Of a stretch of 64,000 nt of DNA, positions 11,247 to 22,485 are shown one piece after another. Origin of the DNA: Desmodus rotundus (taxonomy: Eukaryota > Chordata > Mammalia > Chiroptera > Phyllostomidae); the NCBI RefSeq assembly GCF_022682495.2, contig NC_071398.1, positions 30,569,426-30,633,425 of the forward strand, written 5' to 3'. Position 1 is the stretch's first letter; each line of letters opens with the position of its first letter. Position numbers and translations under genes: made by a program. The notes under the pieces are model-generated. The model saw only the letters and a list, made by a program, of their open reading frames with translations, was not told the DNA's origin and did no database searches.

Positions 11247-12279
11247 GTTTCTTTGTCTCCTCACTTTGGCAGCGTTTGTTTCTATATATTAGATAGAGCT
11301 GCTATGACTCCATGTCTTGGTAGTGTGGCCTAATGTAGTAGGTGTCTGGTAGGGTCCAGTGGCATAGCCTCCCCATCACCCAAGCTGGGTACTCAAGGTG
11401 CACCCTTCATGCGGGCTGAGTATACCCTTCTTTTGTAGTTGAGCTTTGGTTGCTATTGGCAGATCAAAGGGAGGGACTTACCCAGGCCAGTCAGCTGCAA
11501 GGATTGGCGGTGACCAGTGACCACCAACCTCTTCCCTGTGTGAAGGATCAGCTGTGCAGGGTCAGGATGGTGGTGCTCCATTGTGTTCTATAGCTGCCCT
11601 CTGGGTGTGCTGGCCCTGGGGTTTCCCAGGTGGTGCAGGCCAAGGTCAACCCCCACCTATGTTTTGCCTGGGGCCACCCTGCCTGAGCTATAAAGCAATC
11701 TATGATGGCTGCTACTTGTGCTGGACTTGGAGGGTCCCAGGCAAAAGCAAGCTTGTAAATCTAGGCTGGCTGCTGCTAGTGCTGGGCCTGGGGCTCACTG
11801 AGGCCAGCTGTTGCTTGTTTGATAGGATTTAGGAAGTTGTGAAGCATGAGCCAAAACTGGAAGAAAAAGCAGCTTGGGTGGGCCTGTAAGTTGGGTGGGG
11901 AAGAGTCTCTGGGGATCTCCAAGGTGGGTCAAACAGTTTTAGCCAGGTTGATGGAGTCTCAGATATGGCACCAGCTTGCCAGCTCTGTGGGGAGAAGATT
12001 TAGAAAAGGGACAATGGCCTTGCCTTGATGTCAGATACTTCAGTTTCTCCCTGTATGCCACTAGTGCCTTTCAAACTGCTACCTCAGTGCTGGAGTTCAG
12101 AGGGATTGAGTCTGAATAAATCCATGTGTTGGTTCTTTAAGAGGAACTGCTTGGGGCTCCTCCACTGACTCAATCCCCACTGGTTTTTGCAGCCTGAAAT
12201 TGTGGGAACTTATCTTTCTGGGACTGGAATCCTGGGCTGGGGGGGCCTTTTGAGGGGCTGGGACCATCCCGAATTTTTC

Positions 12280-12499
12280 AAAATTTATTTTATTTTTAAA
12301 AGATCATATTCACTTTTAGAGAGAGGGGAAGAGAAGGATAAAGAGAGGGTGAGAAACATCAATTTGTGGTTGCCTTACATGAGCCCCCTACTGGGGACCT
12401 GGTCCACAAACCAGGTATGTTCCCTGACTGGGAATTGAACTGGTGACCTTTGGGTTTGCAGCCCAGTACTCAATCCACTGAGCCACACCAGCCAGGGCT
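12280..12499 (-). repeat. VES SINE inserted in HAL1 copy 1
   Basis: A reverse-strand VES ending GCCACACCAGCCAGGGC, inserted in the HAL1 5' UTR, so it is younger than that element. It carries a CTCF-like core at 12381-12394. Confidence 0.92.
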
Positions 12500-12984
12500 C
12501 CCTATCAAATCTTTATCCGCCATGTGTGGGTGAGAGACCAGCCCATTCTGCTTCTGCTCCCCTCCTTCCAGTCTGGATGGATGTGGTTTCTTCAATTCCA
12601 TAGTTGTCAGACTTCATTCAACTTGATTTTTGATGGTTCTGAGTGATGGCTGTTCTACATTTTAGTTGTAATTTTGGTGTGGTTGTGCAAAGAGACGAGC
12701 CATGTCTGCCTACGCTGCCATCCTGACTGACTGAAACTCTGGCTTTTCTTTTTGTAATCAAAGTGTCTCAGTTAAGCTTTGATCGTTACTTCAAAGCTGG
12801 CTATCTCAATTTAATACAGTACTAGCTATGCACTAGATAAAGGGCCAGGTCACCTCCCACACTGAGACACCTTTGTTTAGAGATCTTGCTTGATTTAATA
12901 ACTGATCATGTGGCTCACTTGTTTTTTTTTCTCCTCCCACCATTTACATTCTTGTACTTGTATTTTAATTAATTAATTAATTTT

Positions 12985-13136
12985 ATCCCTCACCCGAGGA
13001 TATGTTTTGTTTCTATTGACTTAAGATTGAGAAAAACATTGATCGGTTGCCTCCTGTACATGCCCCGAATGGGGATCAAACCCGCACATTTTTGGTATAT
13101 GAGCTGATGTTCCAACCAACTTAGCCACCTGGCCAC
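12985..13136 (-). repeat. Degraded tRNA-derived bat SINE
   Basis: The minus-strand SINE tail wording 'cacccgaggatatgt' and body 'gatcggttgcctcctgtaca' are visible. The head is decayed (CCAACTTAGCCACCTGGCCA). An older VES relative, preceded by a short TTAA repeat. Confidence 0.75.
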
Positions 13137-13344
13137 TTATATTTTTAAATTCATCAATAAAGAGTGAGTCCATGAAACCCGAGCCCCACCCTGGACCCCA
13201 ATAAAAGCAGAACCACAGGCTCATGCTCTCTCTCCACCAGTGACCTGGCTGTCTGCCCCCTGGTGTGCTTGTAAGCTCCAGGATATATAAGTCCACTTCC
13301 AAACTTTTCATTTATGTGAATCATTAAATTCCTTTTATTTATTT

Positions 13345-13529
13345 ATCTAAATTTTTTATTTATTGATTTTAGAGAGAGGGAGGGAAAGAGAGTAACATTG
13401 ATTTGTTGTTCCACTTATTTATCTGTACATTCGTTGGTTGATTCTTGTATGTGCCTTGACCGGGAATCGAACCCACAACCCTGGCATATTGGGATGACAC
13501 GCTAACCAGCTGAGCTACCCAGCCAGGGC
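13345..13529 (-). repeat. VES-related SINE
   Basis: The poly-T/TTTATTGATTTTAGAGAGAG start and the end CTGAGCTACCCAGCCAGGGC mark a minus-strand copy with a diverged middle. TTCCTTTTA occurs on both flanks, a candidate short target duplication. Confidence 0.85.
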
Positions 13530-14169
13530 CCGTAAGTTCCTTTTACTAAGTGAGTTAATTTTTTTCTCTGTATTCCCAAGGACCCTAACATGACATGCAT
13601 GGTCTAAGTGCTCCCTAGATAGAAAGTGGCAAGTGGCACAGCTGGGGCTCAAGTACATGGCCTTGAGCTCATTACCTCTTTGAGCCCCGACACATGGCTG
13701 TTAGTTGCTTGCACAGGCACATGTAAGGTGCACAATCAGTGCATGCTGTACTGCAGGGAAATGGCCAGTCATCCATTCTAAATTCTTACTGAAGCAAGGG
13801 GGTTTTTAGTTGGAATATAAAGTGTGTATGGAAGCCTATGCCCCAGTTATCTATTGCTGCCTAACAAGCACCCCACAACTCAACGGTTGGAAACAGCAAT
13901 CATTTACTGAGCTCACACATCTATAATGTGGGCAGGGCTCAGGGGAGACAGCCCATCTCTGCTCCAGGAGGCATCGGCTGAGATGGCTCATCTGGGGCTG
14001 GAGCACCCGCTTCCAAGATGGTGCCCTCGCATAGCTGGCAAGGTGGTGCTGGCTGGCTGGCGGTTCCTCTCCACATGGGCCTCTCTGAATCAGGAAGTCA
14101 GCATTTGCTCACTCCCAAACAATGAAGAGTGTCATGTAGGAAGTCAAGTGGTTTCTTCAATAAGTCAAA
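13530..14169. other. Intergenic, no gene recognised
   Basis: No coding exon or RNA gene is recognised. The open frame at 13926 is chance and runs into L1 sequence. Confidence 0.4.
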
Positions 14170-15385
14170 CCCAGAGTTCTCATGCGACCCAACAATTCCA
14201 TTCCTGGGCATGTACCCAAGAGAATGAAACATACATCAACACAAGCACTTGTACACACATGTTCACAGCAGCTTTTTCACAATAACCCAAATGTCCATCA
14301 ATGGGCAAATTAAGGTGATATATCACAAAATGTAATTGTTCAGCCATAAAAAAGAATGAAGCTACAGTAATCAAGACCATGTGGTATTGGTGAGAGAATA
14401 GACAAATAATCAGCAGGACAGGTTGGCCCACATAAATATAGTCAGCTGACCCTTGATAGAGGAATAAAGGTAACACGGTGGAGCCAAATCAGCCAACGAA
14501 TGGTGCCGGAACAACTGGACATCCACATACAAAAGAAATGAATCCAGATACAGATTTTATACCCTTTACAAAAAATAATTCAAAATGGATCACAGACCTT
14601 AGCGTAAAACACCAAACTATAAAACTCCTGGAAGATAACATAGGAGAAAACCTGCACGACCTTGGGTTTGACAATTACTTTTCAGATATAACACCAAAGG
14701 CATGATCCATAACAAAATCATAGATAAAATGGACTTCAATAAAATTAAAAACTTCTGTTCTGTGAAAGACACTGTCAAGACAAGACAAGCCACAGACTGG
14801 GAGGAAATATTAGCAAAAGATACAAAGAATGTGCAACACCAAGAGTGAACCTTAATGTAAACTACGGACCTGGGTGGTGATGACGTGTCAAGCTCACCAG
14901 CTGCAGTACATGCACCACTCTGGTGAGGGATGTTGATAAGGCGGTAGGCAAGGGGTATATGGGAAGTCTCTGTACCTTCCTGTTCAACTTTACTGTGGTC
15001 TGAACACTGCTCTAAAAACTCGAGGTCATTAATTTTAAAAAGTGAAGCTCTGATATACACTAAGACACGGAAACATTGAAAATACTATCCTGAGTAAAGA
15101 GGCAGTCACAAAAGGCCCCATACTGTATGATGCCGCTTATATGAAATACCCAGAATAGCCAAATATGTAGAGATAGAAAACAGATCAGTGGTTGTCGGGG
15201 CAGGGGGTGGGGAGTGGGGAGGAGGGAGCACGGAAGGAAGGGGAGTGACTGACAAAGGGCACAGGGTTTCCTTAGCAGTGACGGTTTCACAACTTTGTGA
15301 ATGTACTTGATGCCACTGAACTGTACACTTTAAAATGGTTAAAATGGTGAAATTTATGTTATGTGTATTTAAATATAATAAAAGA
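14170..15385 (+). mobile_element. Scrambled L1 3'-end fragments
   Basis: Three plus-sense L1 pieces lie side by side. 14170-14370 is late ORF2/3' sequence (CCCAACAATTCCATTCCTGG, CAGCCATAAAAAAGAATGAA). 14376-14822 is an earlier part of ORF2, still readable as GAGTTGHPHTKEMNPDTD and VKHQTIKLLEDNIGENLHDL. From 14825 on there are 3' UTR pieces, with a second L1 3' end from about 15052 ending in AAATATAATAAAAG. The order is not that of an intact L1, so this is a rearranged mosaic. Confidence 0.75.
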
Positions 15386-15587
15386 AAGAGAGAGAAAAAG
15401 CAGCCAGGCAGGTTTGGCAAAGTATAGATAGACCAGCGGGTTATTACGTGATTTAGGCAAAGGCACAGAAATGGGAACCCAGGGAACAGTCAATCGTGGT
15501 AGCTAATACTTCTTTTGTATGGGTAGCAGTAGCACTAAGTCTTTGTATAGACACAATTTTTTACAAAATGTATCAGGGTGTCTCCTT

Positions 15588-15715
15588 TGTGCCAAATGCT
15601 GTGGGCGAGCACTTTCCACAACTTCAAAACTTAGAAACCACTCTGTGAGGTAGATTCTATTTTCATTTTACAGATGAGGACAATGAGGCCAGGATTACTA
15701 TACTGGTCCAGAGCC
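15588..15715 (-). repeat. MIR SINE remnant
   Basis: Reverse-sense MIR: 'cattttacagatgaggacaa' with an upstream 'tctgtgaggtagattctatt'. Confidence 0.65.
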
Positions 15716-15916
15716 AAACAAGGTAATAAGAGCTGGTAGTGGAACCCGTGTGAGTCTACGCTCAAAGGCACACTACTCACAGGTAACTTTCATGAGGTCT
15801 TACTACCCCATTTACGGGGAGGAAACTAAGGCAGGGGCAATTTAGGTGGCTTTCCCAGTGTCACAGGACATCCCATCCACACAACAGTGTTTGGGTAGGG
15901 TCCTTATCGCTCTTAA

Positions 15917-18900
15917 ATTTTTTTAAATATTTATTTTTCTAACTTTATAGAGGTATAATTGACAAATAAAATGATGATTTAATACACCTTGTATATGTAC
16001 AGATTTTGAAAGGATTACTGCAATCAGATGAATTAACAACTCCATCACCTGTAGTGAGAATACTTGAGACCTCAGTAAATTTCAAATACACTATACAGCA
16101 GAAATTTTCAGCTTTTTTCATCCATGGTACTTATAAAATAATTCTGTGGCTCCTCCCAAAATATGTTTTTGCTATTCTGACATAAAATAAGTATAATTTT
16201 GATTAACTTACCAAAATAATAAAAGTAATTACCTACCCTTTTTGCTCCAAAGTGACTTTTTAAAAAAATCATGTGCCTATACTTTTATACAAGGATTTCT
16301 GGTGCCAGGAATGAACCAACTAGGTGCAACCTTATTATGCAATGTGACCTACATAAATATATTTATGGTTCAAGACGGGACATTCATACGGGATGGCTAT
16401 TGTTGTGTTGGCTATTGTTATTTCTTTTATTTGACAATGTAGGGGAAAAGAGGTCAGTATCTCTGACTAAACAGTCAGGTGCTGCATGTTTTAAAAACTC
16501 TTGCAGCACACCCATAAAAAGTTGCTGCTATACAGTATTACTAACTATAGTCACCATACTATACATTAGACCTGCAGAACTTCCTCCTCTCATAACTGAA
16601 AGTTTGTACCCTTGGACCAATAGCTCTTACTTCCCACACTCCCTAGCCCCTGGCTACCACTGTGCTCTCTGCTTCTATGAGCTGGACTTTTTTAGACTCT
16701 GCGTGTGAGATCAAACAGTATTTCTTCCTGTGTCCAGCATGATGTCTTCTAGGTCCACCCACATTGCTGCAAATGGCAGGATTTCCTTCCTTCCTGTGGC
16801 TGAATAATATTCCACTACATATGTATGTGTGCGTGTGTATATGCCCACAAACACACACGTTCACGTTCGCACTTCTTTACACATTCACTCACTGGTGGAC
16901 ACTTGGACACTGAGGTTGTTCCCCATCCCGGCGACTGAATAATGCCGCAGTAAACATGGGGAGCAGACGTCTCTTCAATATACTGACTTCTTTCCTCTGG
17001 ACAAATACTCAGAAGTAGGATTGCTGAATCATATGATAATTCTATTTTTAATTTTTTGAGGAATCTTCTTACTGTTTTCCATAGTGCCAATCCCACCAGC
17101 AGTGTTCAAGGGTTCCTTTCCCCCTACATTCTCACTAACACTGTCATCTCTTATCTATTTGATCATGGCATTCTAACAGGTGTGAGGAGCTATCTCATTG
17201 TCGTTTCGATTTGCATTTCTCTAATGATGAGTGGTATGGAGCACTTCGTCATGAATTTATTTGTTTTCTTTGGAAAAATGTCTATTCGGGTCCTCTGCCA
17301 ATTTTAAAATCAGGTTTTTGTTATTTTGTTGTTTTTTTTTGTTTTCTGTTGAGTTGTACAAATTCCTTATATGTTTTGGATATTAACTGATTATCAGATA
17401 TATAGTATACAAATGTTTTCTCCCATTTTGTAGGTTGTCTTTTCATTTAGCTGCACAGAAACTTTTTTGTTTGATGTAGTCTACTTTGTTTTTGCTTTTG
17501 CTGCTTGTGATTTTGGTGTCATGTCCAAAAAATCACTGCCACACCCATGTAAAGGAGCTGTCCCCAGTATCTTTTCTTTGAGGAGTTTTATGGTTTCAGG
17601 TCTTACATTTAAGTCTTTAATCTACTGCAAGTTAATATTATGTGTGGTGTAAGATAGGGGGCAAATTTCATTCTTTTGCCTGCTAATGTTCAGTTTTCTT
17701 AACACCATTTATTGAAGAGACTATTCTTTTCCCTGTGTGTATTCTTTGTACCCTTGTCAAAGATCAGTTGACCAAATATGCATGGGTTTATTTCTGTGCT
17801 CTCTATGCAAAGTTCCATTGCTCTATGTGTCTATTCTTATGTCACTATCATGCTGTTTTGATTACTATAGCTTTGCCATAGAGTTTGAAATCAGAAAGTG
17901 TGATACCTCCAGCTTTGTTCTTCCTCAGGATTGCTTTGACTATTTAGGGTCCTTTGTGGTTCCACACAAATTTTAAAATTGTTTTTTCTATTTCTGTGGA
18001 AAATGCCATTGTAACTTTGCTAGGCAATGGAATGACTCTGTAGATGGCTCTGGGTATGAACATTTTAACAATATTAATTCTTATCCATAAACACAGGGTC
18101 TCTTTCCACTGATTTGCGTCTTTTTCCTCTCTTTCATCAATGTCTTACAGTTTTCAGTGTATTGATTTTTCACGTCCTTGGTTAAATTTCTTCTAAGTAT
18201 TTTATTATTTTGGTGTCATTGTAAATAGGATTATTTTCTTCATTTCTTTTTCAGACAGTTTGTTGTTAGTGTATAAAAATGCAACTGATTTTTGCATATT
18301 GATTTTGTATCCTGCAACTTTATTGAATTTGTTTGTTAGTTCTAACAGTTTCTTGATGGAGTCTTAAGGGTTTCTATGTATAAGCTCATGTTATCTTCAA
18401 ACAAAGACAATTTAACTTCTTTCTTTTGGGTTTGGATGCATTTAATTTCTTTTTCTTGCCTAACTGCTCTGGCTAGGACTTCCAGTAGTATGTTAAATAG
18501 GAACAGTCATCCTTGTCTTGTTCCTGATCTTAAAGGAAAAGCTTTCAACCTTTCACCATCAAGCAAGATATTGGCTGTAGACTTGACATATATGGACTAT
18601 TATGTCGAGGTTTGTTCCTTCTATACCTTGTTGAAAGGTTTAATTATGAAAGATGTTGAACTTACCAAATGCTTTTTTTGCATCAATTGAGATGATCATG
18701 TAATTTTTACCCTTCATTTTGTTAATGTGGCATATCGCATTATGGGTGGGTGTGTCTCCTTCTGGGTTCTGGGTGAGTGGGACTGCTCCTGGATCATGGT
18801 TAAGAGGGGATGGAGTTGGGTCTCAAGCTGCTTCAGGGTCCACAGACAGAACCCATTTCAGCGGGCCTGTTACTTGGGGCATGGCAGGCCTGATTCTTGC

Positions 18901-19200
18901 TGGGTCCCTTGGCAGATGATGCTGGTGGCAGGATGGAGGTCAAATGGAGCTGTAGCCAAGTCCACAGGGGGATAGTCTGTTTCTGGATCTGTAGTTGAGA
19001 CCAAGGTGAATGGGTCTGTCACTTGGGGGCAGCTGACTCAAAATGACCCTCCTTGGTTTTGGGCTCCACCTAGGTTTCAACTGTCTACTACCTGAACCCC
19101 AAAGGTCCCACAAAGCCACTTCTGTCCATGGCTGCCAAATTATTGTTGCTAAGGGAGGATATGATGGGGAACCTCCTATTCTGCCATGCTGCTGACATCA
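15917..19200 (-). mobile_element. Internally deleted L1, with nested hAT element
   Basis: On the minus strand, a 5'-UTR-like start (GTGATGTCAGCAGCATGGCA near 19200) leads into about 460 bp of 5' sequence. It then jumps directly into ORF2-derived sequence (about 18740 down to 16600) and a 3' UTR ending near 15917. ORF1 and the first part of ORF2 are missing. Frequent stops show it is dead. A 429-bp hAT element interrupts the 3' part. Confidence 0.75.
16099..16527. mobile_element. Non-autonomous hAT transposon with perfect 8-bp TSD
   Basis: The 8-bp sequence CTATACAG flanks the element exactly at 16091-16098 and 16528-16535, the target-duplication length of hAT transposons. The ends are imperfect inverted repeats (CAGAAATTTTCAGC against CAGCAACTTTTTATGGG on the reverse). 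It interrupts an L1, so it inserted later. Confidence 0.85.
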
Positions 19201-19239
19201 CTTCTTGGTCCTCAAGTCTCTTTTCTTAAATTTTTTAAA

Positions 19240-19425
19240 AAATATTCACCCAAGGATATATTTATTGATTTTAGAGAGAGGTGAAGGGAGAGTGAGAGAC
19301 AGAGATATTAAAGTGGGAGAGAAACATCAACTGGTTGCCTCCTATCTGTGCCCTGACTGCGGATCGAACACAACCTGCAACCTAGGTATGTGCCTGAGAG
19401 GGAATCAAACCTGTGTCAAAGTAGA
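19240..19425 (-). repeat. VES-type SINE, head-truncated
   Basis: The minus-strand tail 'tatttattgattttagagag' and body 'catcaactggttgcctccta' are visible. The tRNA-like head is missing or badly decayed. Confidence 0.8.
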
Positions 19426-19689
19426 CAAAGGTGTCTTGGGGTGGGGGAGAAATTACAGAAGAGGCCCCCATGGCTGGAGCAATAACAAAGAAGCATTGTT
19501 CTTGGCAGTCTCCAGAACCATGGTGGTCAGTGGCGCCCAGGGTTCCCTATCTCAGTGCTTCCAACCATCCAATTTTGCATGAATGTAGGCCCATTTGGCA
19601 TCCCAGCTGCCTCCTCTCCCTTACCCTGCCCTATATTTGTCATTCCTATTGATTTCACCCCTTGGAATCTCTTGATTCTGTCCACTTTG

Positions 19690-20015
19690 CTGCATCCAAA
19701 TCTAGGCTCACTCTAGTGCAGATCTCCCTCATCTCTTGCCTGGAACCCTGCCACAGCTTCCTCCAGTGCTCTCCCAAAACTCAGGACCCCTCCTCCCTAC
19801 CCCTAATTTATTTTCCAACACTCCAGCCAGAGTGACTTTTGAAAACACAAATGTGATCATATTCACCCTTGCCCCAAACCTTGTAAAGGCTTCCCATTAT
19901 ATTTAGGATCAAGACAAAACTTGTCTCTTGGCCAATAGGGACCTACCTGCACAGCCCGTATCCTAACTACCTTTACTGCCACATCTCACAGTCTTTTTCC
20001 TCAAGGTTCTAGCCC
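19690..20015 (-). repeat. LINE-2 3' fragment
   Basis: Reverse-sense L2 wording: 'agagtgacttttgaaaacac', 'aatgtgatcatattcaccct', 'aaaggcttcccattatattt', then 'ggacctacctgcacagcccg'. Ancient mammalian repeat. Confidence 0.6.
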
Positions 20016-21959
20016 TGCGATGGCTGTGTGACCTGGGGTGTGTTAATCTCTCTGAACTTTATGTTCTTCACAAAGAAGAGGGATTAAAATAAGACGTGTG
20101 GCTCAAGGCATGGTAACTTAACACGTGGCTATACGTAATTTCCTAAGTCAGATCCTCTGCTAAACCCTTTACAAACTCTGCTTCATTGATTCCTCCCCAG
20201 ATCCTCTTGAGCTGTGAGCATGAAGCCTTAGCCACTCACCATAGAAGAGCTTGAATACAAAGCCCAGATCAGGCCTGCTCCTATAAACAGGTGTGCTCAG
20301 TTTTCCAGGGAATTTTTTTGGCAACCAAGGGCTTCATGAATAAGCCACGTTTCTCTACCCTAGTGACATCTCCAGGAATAGAACCATTCTGAAGGATTCC
20401 AGGTTGTGCTAAGGTAGGCATTACCTGGTTTGGAAGAAGGTGTCTTTGAGATCTTTGCAAATGCCCAGCGCATGTACATCTAAGTAGTCCCCGATTTCTG
20501 GTGCCATTCAGGCCAGAATGCACCTCCCACTCTTCCTATAAAGTCCCCACCAACATGACTTCAGCCTAATTAGCTTCAGGAACTTCCACTGGATTCTTAT
20601 ATGAACTGATTGGCAAGGAGAAGGGTCCTCTGTGGTCATAGAGTGACCCTTCATTGGTAGACAGCTGTCTTTGCCAATTTCGAGCTATTTAATATTTTTT
20701 AACCAGCTACATGTGAATATTAACACCTTCCTCTAGTTTAGCTTCCTGGGCAGAAAAATGAAAAAAAAAACAAAACCCAAACAAACTGAAACATTGAAAC
20801 CAAAAAAAAGAAGTCAATAACTCCAACACGGCACAATTATAATTTTGACTGATTTAATTTCTGACCATGACAGTCATCAGTGGCTTGGAGCCACTGATCA
20901 GTGTGCAAGGCCTGGACAGGAAGGAGCAGGCAAACCTACACCTGGGAGAGAGCTACAGGTGAGGATTTTGTGATACTTTGAAATAATATGAAAAACATCA
21001 TTCTACATTTATTTGCTTTCCTGTCAAATGCAGCGTGTTAAGAATTCTTCCATAGTTGAGTGTGGCTGCGATTGAGGCAGAGAGGTAGAAGGCACGGCTA
21101 GAACTTGCCCCCCCCTCCCCCCATCTCAGGATGTGTGTGGTTAGTGTTTGGAATCCTCCCACCCTCCGTGAGAGTGCACTCAGGTGTTTGGGATTCCAAA
21201 TCCTGCTTTTGTCTCTTTCCAGCCATGTGAACTTGCTGAGCAATTTTTCCAATCTCCATGGGCTTCTCATTTCTACGTAAGATTTATCTCACTTCCGTAT
21301 CAGTAGCTTTTCCAGAGGACCTTCTGTGGTTCTTCTTTGGAATTTCTTTAACGCACTTTTCCTGCAAAGGAATCCAGTGACCAGCCTCAGCGGAAACCCT
21401 GAGTGATAATTCTGGAAGAGACTTACTCAACAAGGTTGCCCAAGGTTACACAGCTGTTTGCTGCCCTAAATCAGGTTTTTCTTATTGGCAAATGGGAAAT
21501 GAGCAGGAAACTCATGTAAAGCATTTTCTTTTCCAAATGAAAATAGTTCCATTGTCTTGCATTTGGATGATCAAAGGAATTCTTGCTCAATGTAAACAAC
21601 TCAAAAATACAGGCGATTATAAAGAAGAAAAAAGAAAAGCAATGATGATTCCAGCACACATGAAAAGCAATGACGATGCCAGTGAACAGGAATAACGTTC
21701 CTGGGAATTGTCCATAACTTGGAATTTTTTTTTCTACGAGTATCCACAAACGCGCAGTTATACTATATAAATATATTGTATCCACATTCATGCTATATTT
21801 ATATTCATATAGTTTATATTTACATTGGCACATATTATATGGTATATAACATATTAATTACATGTAAAAATATACCACATGTAATAAATAGATTTATACC
21901 ACGCACGTGCCCTCAAGACTGTAGTTATGATACTGGGAACCTTTGAGCAACACCTATCT
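20016..21959. other. Intergenic, upstream of the BANP CpG island
   Basis: A short MIR-like piece begins this stretch ('gctgtgtgacctggggtgtg'). No gene, RNA gene or further element is recognised. The last 300 bases are AT-rich with TA-type low complexity, in sharp contrast to the CpG island that begins near 21960. Confidence 0.4.
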
Positions 21960-22025
21960 CGGGGGGGAACCCCGTCAGGGCGGAAACGTTTGCACGCTCC
22001 GGCAGCACAGAGCCCGAGCACATGA

Positions 22026-22038
22026 ACTACAAGTCCCA
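22026..22038 (+). promoter_or_regulatory. ZNF143/THAP11-type motif (1 of 3)
   Basis: ACTACAAGTCCCA matches the ACTACAnnTCCCAG core of the SBS (STAF/ZNF143) motif, with its last base missing. Confidence 0.7.
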
Positions 22039-22114
22039 CCAACCAACTGCGCGGACTCGGCGACCAGAGTATGAAGAGACTACCAGTACCGGCAGGCATA
22101 GCGCAGACGCCGGG

Positions 22115-22133
22115 ACTACGAGTCCTAGAATGC
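22115..22133 (+). promoter_or_regulatory. ZNF143/THAP11-type motif (2 of 3)
   Basis: ACTACGAGTCCTAGAATGC covers the whole extended motif (ACTACAnTTCCCAGAATGC), with changes at the CpG and at CCC. Confidence 0.75.
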
Positions 22134-22161
22134 ACCGCTCGCGACTCGCGCAGGGACCTCC

Positions 22162-22173
22162 GGGATATGTAGT
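22162..22173 (-). promoter_or_regulatory. ZNF143/THAP11-type motif (3 of 3)
   Basis: On the minus strand ACTACATATCCC, opposite in orientation to the two upstream sites. Confidence 0.65.
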
Positions 22174-22319
22174 CGTTGGGGGACTAATTCCTATTCATTC
22201 AATCTCAAAAAATACAGCCCGCCGAGGCGACTTCTCACCGGCTACCGAGAAACCCTGGCGCACCCTGGCTAAGTAAGAACTCTTCGGGGGTCCAAACCGT
22301 GGTGCGGGAGCAGGACGCG

Positions 22320-22328
22320 TGCGCATGC
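22320..22328. promoter_or_regulatory. NRF1-type motif
   Basis: TGCGCATGC, the palindromic core of the NRF1 site, in the CpG island. Confidence 0.7.
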
Positions 22329-22380
22329 TCGGCTGTCAACGGCGCGGGCGACAGCGCGCGCTAGAGGCCTAGGGCTGTAG

Positions 22381-22390
22381 GCCCCGCCCC
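22381..22390 (+). promoter_or_regulatory. GC box (Sp/KLF type)
   Basis: GCCCCGCCCC, a standard GC box on the complementary strand, about 100 bases upstream of the BANP-type motif. Confidence 0.6.
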
Positions 22391-22462
22391 AGCTCTCGGA
22401 GCACTGTCCGGGGAACTTGCGTAGACTGTGCAGGGCGGAGGGCCGCGGGAAGCGACTCGTAG

Positions 22463-22472
22463 CGCCTGCGCA
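22463..22472. promoter_or_regulatory. NRF1-type motif (second)
   Basis: CGCCTGCGCA, reverse TGCGCAGGCG, close to the NRF1 consensus. Confidence 0.6.
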
Positions 22473-22485
22473 GATCGACCGCTTC

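Larger units (their letters stand above)
10005..12735 (-). mobile_element. HAL1 (half-LINE-1) copy 1, near full length
   Basis: Read on the minus strand, the 5' end is L1-like (CAGGATGGCAGCGTAGGC, near 12735). A 5' UTR of roughly 1.5 kb follows, interrupted by a VES SINE. Then comes a decayed ORF1 (10409-11246) and about 400 bp of 3' sequence ending in an A-rich tail near 10005-10020. No ORF2 (endonuclease/reverse transcriptase) sequence is present between ORF1 and the tail. The same architecture recurs at 45822-47707 and 51952-53838, so the absence of ORF2 is a family trait and not a local deletion. Confidence 0.85.

Noticed and set aside
10669..11292. Plus-strand hydrophobic frames that look like membrane proteins
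   Set aside because: They are antisense readings of HAL1 ORF1, whose A-rich coding strand gives Phe/Ser/Leu-rich complements. The same happens near 46843 and 52593.
20281..20523. Candidate for CA5A exon 1 in the distal intergenic region
   Set aside because: The peptide lacks the CA5A leader pattern and has no donor in the right phase.
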